A DNA stretch of 12,269 nucleotides. It comes from Clostridia bacterium (lineage in GTDB: Bacteria; Bacillota; Clostridia; Christensenellales; Borkfalkiaceae). The notes beneath the pieces are model-generated. The model had not been told where the DNA came from. It was given only the letters and a program-made list of their open reading frames with translations, and searched no databases. Of the stretch, positions 6,709-12,269 are shown piece by piece; within the stretch, counting starts at the first letter, position 1; each line of letters starts with the position of its first letter. The stretch spans positions 1 through 12,269 of the forward strand of contig JAGCIP010000040.1 of NCBI GenBank assembly GCA_017648525.1, in the 5' to 3' direction. The translations under genes were made by a program, and so were the position numbers.

Positions 6709-6737
6709 TTTACAAAAAAGTGCGGTTGTGGTAAAAT
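6709..6737 (+). promoter_or_regulatory. Promoter of the EamA-NSS transporter operon
   Basis: TTTACA (6709-6714) and TAAAAT (6732-6737) are spaced 17 nt apart, with TGG (6729-6731) as an extended -10. Transcription would start near 6744, about 30 nt before the ATG. Confidence 0.75.
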
Positions 6738-6773
6738 TAAAAAGCTGTTTAAATAAAAGGTTAAGGGAAATTT

Positions 6774-7724
6774 ATGCCAAGTAGTAAAAAACTCAACTTA
6801 ATAGGTCAATTCTTACTCTTTACCGCTACTTTGGCGTGGGGGACTTCTTTTTTAATTCTAAAAGAAACCATCAGCCAAGTTCCTGCTTTTTACGTTATAG
6901 CATTAAGGTTTTTATTCGCAGGCGTCGTACTAGCGTTGGTGTTTTTTAAGCGTTTTAAGAAACTTGATAAAAAGACCTTTATTGCTGGTGTCGTTATCGG
7001 GCTATCAGTAACCGCCGCATATTTGGCGCAAACGCTTGGGCTTACTTATACAACACCGGGTAGAAACGCATTCGTAACTTCTTCTTATTGCGTAATGTGT
7101 CCTTTTTTAATGTGGGCGATTTTTAAGCAAAAACCAAAGTTAATAAACGTTGTTTCCGCCGTTTTATGCTTGCTTGGTATAGGCTTGATTGCACTATCTG
7201 GCGAAGGTGCGGGTGGCGCTGACCTTTTGATAGGCGACGGTTTAACTTTAATAGGCGCATTGTTTTTTGCTTTTCAAATTATATTTATATTTGAGTTTCA
7301 AAAGCAAGGGTTAGATAACGTTCTTATGCTAATTTTTAATTTCCTAACGGTTGGCGTATTGTTTATGATATGTTCGCTCGTGTTTGAACTTCCCGTTAGG
7401 GGGATAAGCGGATATGCGCTTAACAACGAACAACTGTTAAGGGTTGGGTATTTAGCCGTTTTCTGTACTTTATACGCTCAATCAGCACAACTTATCGGGC
7501 AGAGATTTACCACCGCAAATCAGTCGGCAATTATATTGAGTTTAGAAGCGGTTTTCGGTATGCTATTTTCGGTATTCTTCGGCGCAGAAACTTTATCAAT
7601 TACTTTAGGCTTTGGCTTTGCTATCGTTTTTATTGCGATTATAATAAGCGAAGTGAATATAGACGTGAAAAAGTTATTAACTAAAAAACTAAAAAGAGAA
7701 AAAGGAGAAGATTATGGGAAATAA
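6774..7724 (+). CDS. EamA/DMT-superfamily transporter
   Basis: A 316-residue membrane protein of the drug/metabolite transporter superfamily, whose characterised members are mostly exporters of amino acids or other small metabolites. Ten hydrophobic segments in two EamA repeats are visible: about 9-27, 37-57, 69-85, 97-117 and 125-142, then 153-174, 182-203, 222-240, 249-269 and 273-291. Typical features include WGTSFLILKE (22-31) in the first helix, RFLFAG (45-50) and SLEAVFG (256-262) in the second repeat. The C-terminal tail is basic and cytoplasmic. The ATG at 6774 is preceded by AAGGGA (6763-6768) at 5 nt. The last 11 bases overlap the next gene, so translation is probably coupled. The substrate cannot be inferred. 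Confidence 0.88.
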   Translation: MPSSKKLNLIGQFLLFTATLAWGTSFLILKETISQVPAFYVIALRFLFAGVVLALVFFKRFKKLDKKTFIAGVVIGLSVTAAYLAQTLGLTYTTPGRNAFVTSSYCVMCPFLMWAIFKQKPKLINVVSAVLCLLGIGLIALSGEGAGGADLLIGDGLTLIGALFFAFQIIFIFEFQKQGLDNVLMLIFNFLTVGVLFMICSLVFELPVRGISGYALNNEQLLRVGYLAVFCTLYAQSAQLIGQRFTTANQSAIILSLEAVFGMLFSVFFGAETLSITLGFGFAIVFIAIIISEVNIDVKKLLTKKLKREKGEDYGK

Positions 7725-9132
7725 TCTTAATAGCAAGGAAAGGGAAAAGTTTGGTTCAAGACTAGGCTTTATTCTAATTTCGGCAGGCTGTGCAATCGGG
7801 CTTGGAAACGTGTGGAGATTTCCGTATATTGTTAGTCAATACGGTGGTGCTGCGTTTATTTTAATTTATTTGCTATTTTTAGTCGTATTTGGTTTGCCTA
7901 TTATGACTATGGAATTTGCCGTAGGTAGAGCAAGTCAAAAAAGTATAGCAAGTTCTTTTACCGCACTTGAACCAGAACGTACTAAATGGCACTTGTTTAG
8001 TTGGGTGGGTATGGTAGGCAACTACTTGCTCATGATGTTCTATACCGTTGTAACCGGTTGGATGTTTATTTATTTTTACAAGATGCTTGCGGGCGATTTT
8101 GCAGGTCAAAACGCAAATCAAGTTTCTGCTCAGTTCGGGCAAGTGGTTTCAAATCCGTTATTACAAGTTTTGGTAACCATAGGCGTGGTTGCGTTAGGCG
8201 TGTTGGTTTGTTCTCTTGGTTTAAAGAAAGGCGTGGAAAAAGTAAACAAAATAATGATGATATGTTTGCTTGCAATCATTGTTGTTCTTGCCGTTTACGT
8301 TTGTACGTTAGAAGGCGCAGGCGAAGGTTTAAGATATTATCTCGTTCCTAACTTTAAGAACATAGTTTATGACGCCAAAGGTAACGTTATTTTGGGTCAA
8401 GTTATGTTTGCAGCGTTAGGGCAAGCCTTTTTCACCTTGTCAATCGGCATGGGCTCTATGGCAATATTCGGCAGTTATATAAAGAAAGATAGAAGTCTTT
8501 TAGGCGAATCTATATCTATTGCCGCTCTCGACACGGGCGTTGCTTTTATAGCAGGGCTTATCGTTATTCCCGCAACTTTCGTTTATCCCGTTGAAGGTGC
8601 GCAAATCGCAGGGCCGGGTCTTATTTTTGAAACCTTGCCAAACATCTTTAATCATATACCGGGTGGCGGTGTTTTAGGTGCGTTCTTCTTCTTGTTTATG
8701 ATTTTTGCCGCAATGTCAACAGTAACTGCAGTTTTTGAAAATATTATTGCGTTTGGTATGGATAAGTGGGGCTGGTCAAGAAAGAAATCTTGCTTAATTA
8801 ACTTGGGCTTACTTTGCGTGCTTGTTTTACCGTGTATTTTTGGGTTTAACTTATTATCGTTCATTGAACCCTTGGGTGCAAAAACAGGCATTATGGATTT
8901 AGAAGATTTTATAGTAAGTAACAATGTTTTACCGCTAGGCTCACTCGTTTACGTGCTTTTCTGTACGTTGGATAAAAAAGCGTGGGGCTGGAATAATTTC
9001 CTTGCCGAATCTAATCTTGGTAAAGGCGTTAAAATGCCGTCTAAATTACGTATTTATTGCAAATACGTATTACCAGTATTGTTAGTGATTTTCTACGTTC
9101 TTGGAATATTGAGTTTCTTTAAGGTTTTCTAA
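7714..9132 (+). CDS. Sodium-dependent transporter of the neurotransmitter:sodium symporter (NSS/SNF) family
   Basis: A 472-residue sodium-coupled importer; bacterial relatives such as LeuT, TnaT and Tyt1 carry amino acids. The TM1 signature GNVWRFPY (31-38) is intact and preceded by AGCAIGLG, the unwound substrate/Na+ site of TM1. GQAFFTLSIGMGSMAIFGSY (236-255) is the TM6 substrate region, and FAAMSTVTAVFE (331-342) is the TM8 region supplying the second sodium site. About eleven to twelve hydrophobic helices span 16-468. The ATG at 7714 has AAGGAG (7702-7707) at 6 nt, inside the end of the upstream gene, and the two reading frames overlap by 11 bp. The NSS protein and EamA exporter are therefore expressed together. 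Known relatives suggest an amino-acid substrate, but which one is not visible. Confidence 0.93.
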   Translation: MGNNLNSKEREKFGSRLGFILISAGCAIGLGNVWRFPYIVSQYGGAAFILIYLLFLVVFGLPIMTMEFAVGRASQKSIASSFTALEPERTKWHLFSWVGMVGNYLLMMFYTVVTGWMFIYFYKMLAGDFAGQNANQVSAQFGQVVSNPLLQVLVTIGVVALGVLVCSLGLKKGVEKVNKIMMICLLAIIVVLAVYVCTLEGAGEGLRYYLVPNFKNIVYDAKGNVILGQVMFAALGQAFFTLSIGMGSMAIFGSYIKKDRSLLGESISIAALDTGVAFIAGLIVIPATFVYPVEGAQIAGPGLIFETLPNIFNHIPGGGVLGAFFFLFMIFAAMSTVTAVFENIIAFGMDKWGWSRKKSCLINLGLLCVLVLPCIFGFNLLSFIEPLGAKTGIMDLEDFIVSNNVLPLGSLVYVLFCTLDKKAWGWNNFLAESNLGKGVKMPSKLRIYCKYVLPVLLVIFYVLGILSFFKVF

Positions 9133-9149
9133 AAACAAATTAAAAGCAG

Positions 9150-9190
9150 AGCGGTGGTGACATAGGGCACCACCGCTTATTGATTTTTTA
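9150..9190 (+). terminator. Bidirectional intrinsic terminator between NSS and DeoR genes
   Basis: AGCGGTGGTG (9150-9159) pairs perfectly with CACCACCGCT (9168-9177), a 10-bp G+C-rich stem with an 8-nt loop, followed by TATTGATTTTTT (9178-9189). On the minus strand it is followed by CTGCTTTTAATTTGTTTTT, so it can also end the convergent DeoR transcript. Confidence 0.85.
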
Positions 9191-9197
9191 ACCGTTA

Positions 9198-9947
9198 TTA
9201 TAAATATAAAAACTCCGTGTTTAATGGAACTTTGAAGTAGTCTTTTAAGGCACGGTCGCTAACTATATAATCAACGTCGTTAAGATTACAAAGTCTAAAA
9301 TGTGCGCCCTTACCGAATTTAGTGCTATCGCATAAAAAAACCTTTTTTTGCGAATTCTTAATCATAGAAGAACGCAAAACGTTTTCGTGTTCAAAGCAGT
9401 CGAAAATCTCTCCGTCGTCAAGTACGGTTTGCGCAGAGAAAAAGCAAACGTCTGCGTGCACGGTTTTAATTAACGCATCGGCGTAATGCCCTACTAAAAC
9501 CGACGGGTTTTCAGTAGAAACCATACCGCCTGTAGAATATGCGTTAACGCCGTTTTTAGAGAGCAAAGAAAGGGTGTCTATGCCGTTTGTAAAAACCTTA
9601 ATGTTATTAAACTCTGATAAATATTCGGCAATAAAAAAAGACGAAGTAGAGCCGTCTAAAAAAATAACGTCTCCATTTTTAATAAGTTTAATAGCAGAAA
9701 GAGCAATTTTCTTCTTTTCTAAACTGTTTTGGTGGGAGCGAAAAGAAAAGTTCGGGAAATAATTTTTCTCGTCGTTCATTTTAGCCCCGCCGTGTGTTCG
9801 ACTAATAAGCCCTTTGCTTTTTAATTGATTAAGGGCTCTACGAATGGTGGAAGAACTAACGCTTAATATTTCCGCAAGTTCTTCAGTTTTAATAAACTCT
9901 TTTTTTTGTAGTTCTTCTAATAATCTTTTTTCTAAAATATCGTTCAT
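9198..9947 (-). CDS. DeoR/GlpR-family transcriptional repressor
   Basis: A 249-residue DNA-binding regulator. The N-terminal DeoR helix-turn-helix spans FIKTEELAEILSVSSSTIRRA (18-38), with the family's continuation LKSKGLISRTHGGA (42-55). The C-terminal sugar-phosphate sensor domain shows DGSTS (98-102), TNGI (120-123), GG(M)V at 140-143 and CDSTKFG (206-212), the usual phosphate- and ligand-binding loops of GlpR, DeoR and FruR relatives. The ATG at 9947 is chosen because the protein then begins as other DeoR proteins do; an in-frame TTG at 10010 would add 21 poorly conserved residues. The ribosome site before 9947 is weak (GGGTAG). The gene diverges from the GlpA-like operon with overlapping promoters, so it probably represses that operon and itself, with glycerol-3-phosphate or a related sugar phosphate as likely inducer. 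Confidence 0.9.
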   Translation of the reverse strand: MNDILEKRLLEELQKKEFIKTEELAEILSVSSSTIRRALNQLKSKGLISRTHGGAKMNDEKNYFPNFSFRSHQNSLEKKKIALSAIKLIKNGDVIFLDGSTSSFFIAEYLSEFNNIKVFTNGIDTLSLLSKNGVNAYSTGGMVSTENPSVLVGHYADALIKTVHADVCFFSAQTVLDDGEIFDCFEHENVLRSSMIKNSQKKVFLCDSTKFGKGAHFRLCNLNDVDYIVSDRALKDYFKVPLNTEFLYL

Positions 9948-10052
9948 AAAATCTACCCGATTTGCGCATTTTGAGCGAACAATTTTGATTTTTTGGTCAG
10001 TTTCAAGCAAAAAGTTGATTAATGCATAAAATTTTTGCTCGTTTTGACAATT

Positions 10053-10071
10053 TTTATTATACTATAATAAA
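10053..10071. promoter_or_regulatory. 19-bp palindrome holding the back-to-back -10 elements of the divergent promoters
   Basis: TTTATTATA (10053-10061) and TATAATAAA (10063-10071) are perfect inverted arms around C10062. The left arm is a consensus TATAAT on the minus strand (10061-10056), with TTTACT (10084-10079) as -35 at 17 nt for the DeoR gene. The right arm gives TATAAT on the plus strand (10063-10068). For the plus strand the best spaced pair is TTGCTC (10035-10040) with TATACT (10058-10063) at 17 nt; a perfect TTGACA (10044-10049) is also present but poorly spaced. RNA polymerase cannot occupy both promoters together. Confidence 0.6.
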
Positions 10072-10107
10072 TTACAAAAGTAAACTAAAACGGGGTAAAT
10101 AAAAAAT

Positions 10108-11538
10108 ATGTTTGACGTAGCCGTAATAGGTGGTGGTGTAATAGGTGGCGCTGTCGCACGTGAGTTGGTAAAATATCAGTTAAACGTTTGCATTTTGGAA
10201 AAACAAGCGGACGTTGCTATGGGACAGTCTAGAGCAAACAGCGGTATCGTACACGCTGGGTTTGACGCTGTTTCAGGAAGTTTGAAAGCAAAGTTCAACG
10301 TGCTTGGAAACCAAATGATGGAAGATTTATCTAAAGAGTTGGGCGTAAAGTTTAAAAGAAACGGCTCGCTCGTCGTGGCGTTTAGTCAAGAAGAAATGAA
10401 TACTTTAAGCGTTCTTAAAGAACGTGGTGAGAAAAACGGCGTTAGCGGTTTAACCATTATAAACCGTGAAAGGCTTGTAGAATTAGAGCCAAATATCAGC
10501 AAAAACGCAGTTGGTGCATTGTTAGCGCCTACGGGCGGGATTATTTGCCCTTACAAATTGACCATTGCACTAATAGGCAACGCAATGGATAACGGCGCAA
10601 CGCTTTATACTGATTTTGATGTTGCTAAAATACAAAAAGATGGTGAAAATTTTATCCTTTTAGACAAGACCGAAAGAAAAGTTAACGCAAAAATCATTAT
10701 TAACTGTGCGGGTATTTATTCTCAAGAAATAGCGAACCTTGCGGGCGATTATTCCTTTACGGTTGGAGGAAGAAAGGGCGAATACATCTTGCTTGATAGA
10801 GAGTGTCAAGGTTTTGTTAATTCAACTTTATTTTTCACTCCTACTGAAAAGGGAAAAGGAATACTCGTTTCCCCAACGGTTGACGGAAATATAATTTTAG
10901 GACCTACCGCACAAGTGGTTGACGATAAGGACGTTACCACGACTGTCGGCGGGCTTAATATGGTTAAAGAAAAGGCGGGGGAAATGTGCGAAAATATCGC
11001 TTGGGATAAGACTATTACTTCTTTTGCGGGCACACGTGCTTTTTGTGATAGACACGACTTCGTTATAGAAGAAAGCAAAGCGGTTAAAGGACTTATTAAT
11101 TGTGCGGGGATAGAATCTCCTGGGCTTACTTCCGCACCTGCTATAGGCAAGTTTGTTGTAGAAGAATTAGTTAGCAAGCATTTTGATTTAAGGGCTAACG
11201 AGAATTTTAACGGTAAAAGGGAAGCGGATGATTTCTTTAAGGAATTAAACACCGAACAAAAAAACGAATTGATAAAAAAAGAGCCGTCTTACGGCAGAAT
11301 AATTTGCCGTTGCGAGCGTATTACCGAAGGGGAAATCGTTAGGGCGGTTACCACTAATCCACGTGCAACTAACGTTGATGCAGTAAAGAGAAGAACACGT
11401 GCAGGTATGGGCAGGTGTCAAGGTGGTTTTTGTCAAATTTACGTTGCGGAAATTATTTCAAGAGAACTTGGTCTATCGTTAGAAAGCGTAACCAAAAGCG
11501 GTGGAGAATCTTATATTTTACGGGGGAAAACCAAATGA
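10108..11538 (+). CDS. GlpA/LhgO-like FAD-dependent dehydrogenase with C-terminal Fe-S (BFD-like) domain
   Basis: A 476-residue FAD enzyme of the DAO superfamily resembling anaerobic glycerol-3-phosphate dehydrogenase GlpA and L-2-hydroxyglutarate oxidase. The Rossmann motif GGGVIGGAVAREL (8-20) binds FAD, SRANSGIVHAGFD (41-53) is the conserved second FAD segment, and NCAGIESPGLTSAPAIG (331-347) is the C-terminal FAD contact. Residues about 395-460 form a BFD-like domain with Cys400-x-Cys402 and Cys437-x4-Cys442, the pattern that binds a [2Fe-2S] cluster. The predicted reaction is oxidation of glycerol-3-phosphate to dihydroxyacetone phosphate, or of a related hydroxy compound. The ATG at 10108 has only a weak GGGG (10092-10095) upstream. 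The stop overlaps the next gene's start by four bases (ATGA). I expect regulation by the divergent DeoR protein. Confidence 0.87.
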   Translation: MFDVAVIGGGVIGGAVARELVKYQLNVCILEKQADVAMGQSRANSGIVHAGFDAVSGSLKAKFNVLGNQMMEDLSKELGVKFKRNGSLVVAFSQEEMNTLSVLKERGEKNGVSGLTIINRERLVELEPNISKNAVGALLAPTGGIICPYKLTIALIGNAMDNGATLYTDFDVAKIQKDGENFILLDKTERKVNAKIIINCAGIYSQEIANLAGDYSFTVGGRKGEYILLDRECQGFVNSTLFFTPTEKGKGILVSPTVDGNIILGPTAQVVDDKDVTTTVGGLNMVKEKAGEMCENIAWDKTITSFAGTRAFCDRHDFVIEESKAVKGLINCAGIESPGLTSAPAIGKFVVEELVSKHFDLRANENFNGKREADDFFKELNTEQKNELIKKEPSYGRIICRCERITEGEIVRAVTTNPRATNVDAVKRRTRAGMGRCQGGFCQIYVAEIISRELGLSLESVTKSGGESYILRGKTK

Positions 11539-12269
11539 ACGGATACGACGTTGTAATTATAGGCGGTGGCCCTGCGGGATTAGCCGCAGCGGTTTCTGCG
11601 TTTGACAAGGGCGCAAGCGTATTAGTGTTAGAGAGGGACGAAGTTTTAGGTGGCGTGTTAAATCAATGCATACATAATGGTTTTGGTTTAACTCGTTTTA
11701 AGGAAAGCCTTACGGGTCCGGAATACGCACAAAGATTTATAGACCAAGTATTGAAAAGAGATATTACGGTTATGATGGGAACAACCGTTTTATCGGTTGG
11801 CAAAGATAAGTCGGTAACGGCGATAAATCCAACCGACGGAATATTTACCGTTCAAGCCAAAGCCGTTATTTTGGCAATGGGTTGTAGGGAAAGAAGTAAA
11901 GGTGCGCTCAATATTGCTGGGAGTCGCCCTGCGGGTTTGTATTCGGCGGGAACTGCGCAAAAGTTTGTTAATATCAAGGGCTATTTACCGGGCAAGCAAG
12001 TGGTAATCCTAGGCTCTGGCGATATAGGACTTATTATGGCAAGAAGAATGACGTTAGAAGGCGCAAAAGTTCACGCTGTATGTGAAATTATGCCTTATTC
12101 TAGTGGGTTAAAGAGAAATATCGTTCAATGTTTAGACGATTTTGGTATTCCTTTATATTTAAGCCATACCGTTTTAGAAATTAAAGGCAAAGATAGGGTT
12201 GAAGGTGTGCTCATATGCGAAGTTGACCAAAACAAAAGACCTATCAAAGGCACGGAAAAATATTTTGAA
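11535..12269 (+). CDS. NAD(P)/FAD-dependent oxidoreductase, GlpB-like partner subunit (3' end outside window)
   Basis: An open frame of 245 codons continues past the window edge. The N-terminal FAD fold GGGPAGLAAAVSA (10-22) is followed by GGVLNQCIHNGFGL (39-52), the AMGCRER segment (114-120) closing the FAD domain, and SAGTAQ (137-142). A second Rossmann motif, LGSGDIGLIMARRM (160-173), presumably for NAD(P)H or an ADP moiety, completes a two-dinucleotide-domain flavoprotein of the pyridine nucleotide-disulphide type. The ATG at 11535 overlaps the previous stop by four bases, with GGGGGA (11522-11527) upstream, which indicates translational coupling and probably a complex. In Clostridia this pair is often followed by a small DUF1667 protein and sometimes glycerol kinase; that is knowledge of the family, as the downstream sequence is not seen. 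Confidence 0.88.
   Translation, partial: MNGYDVVIIGGGPAGLAAAVSAFDKGASVLVLERDEVLGGVLNQCIHNGFGLTRFKESLTGPEYAQRFIDQVLKRDITVMMGTTVLSVGKDKSVTAINPTDGIFTVQAKAVILAMGCRERSKGALNIAGSRPAGLYSAGTAQKFVNIKGYLPGKQVVILGSGDIGLIMARRMTLEGAKVHAVCEIMPYSSGLKRNIVQCLDDFGIPLYLSHTVLEIKGKDRVEGVLICEVDQNKRPIKGTEKYFE

Noticed and set aside
9198..10010. Longer DeoR start at 10010
   Set aside because: It would use a TTG codon and add 21 residues before the normal DeoR N terminus; ATG 9947 begins the conserved domain as in other family members.
10806..11252. 148-codon minus-strand open frame inside the GlpA-like gene
   Set aside because: It is antisense to a well-supported enzyme and is low-complexity serine/leucine-rich, as expected of a shadow frame.

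Overview
The window is an A+T-rich stretch of bacterial chromosome. It shows strong AGGAG-type ribosome sites, a CCA-encoding tRNA gene, intrinsic terminators after most transcription units, and gene families common in anaerobic Firmicutes: a short NodB-type deacetylase, a TVP38 protein, a two-FAD-subunit GlpA-like oxidoreductase and a bacterial NSS transporter. An uncultured Clostridia-type gut bacterium is the best guess; this is inferred from composition and gene style, not from a marker gene.

Region 1-343: a possible IS3-family terminus (1-40), a small hairpin, a terminator and a minus-strand tRNA-Val(GAC) with its own promoter. Region 284-3180: three plus-strand units, namely a NodB-type polysaccharide deacetylase (good promoter and terminator), a TVP38/DedA-like membrane protein, and a PlsC-type acyltransferase with a C-terminal zinc ribbon. 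Region 3196-4818: a phosphomannomutase/phosphoglucomutase as a single-gene unit ending in a strong terminator shared with the convergent operon. Region 4836-6572 (minus strand): a GMP synthase with ATP-pyrophosphatase and dimerisation domains but no glutaminase domain, followed by a 214-residue protein that looks SPFH/YdjI-like. Region 6553-9190: a regulated-looking intergenic region, then an overlapping pair of transporters (EamA/DMT and NSS). Region 9198-12269: a DeoR-family repressor divergent from a GlpA-like FAD enzyme with a C-terminal Fe-S domain and a second FAD oxidoreductase that runs off the window. The regulator and the two FAD proteins together look like a glycerol-3-phosphate (or related 2-hydroxyacid) oxidation locus.

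No CRISPR array, prophage or defence system is visible, and most genes are housekeeping or metabolic. The points most worth following are the GMP synthase lacking its glutaminase, the SPFH-like protein behind it, three operator-like repeat structures sitting on promoters, two mismatches in the tRNA-Val, and a recurring extended -10 promoter motif (TGG before the -10 hexamer).
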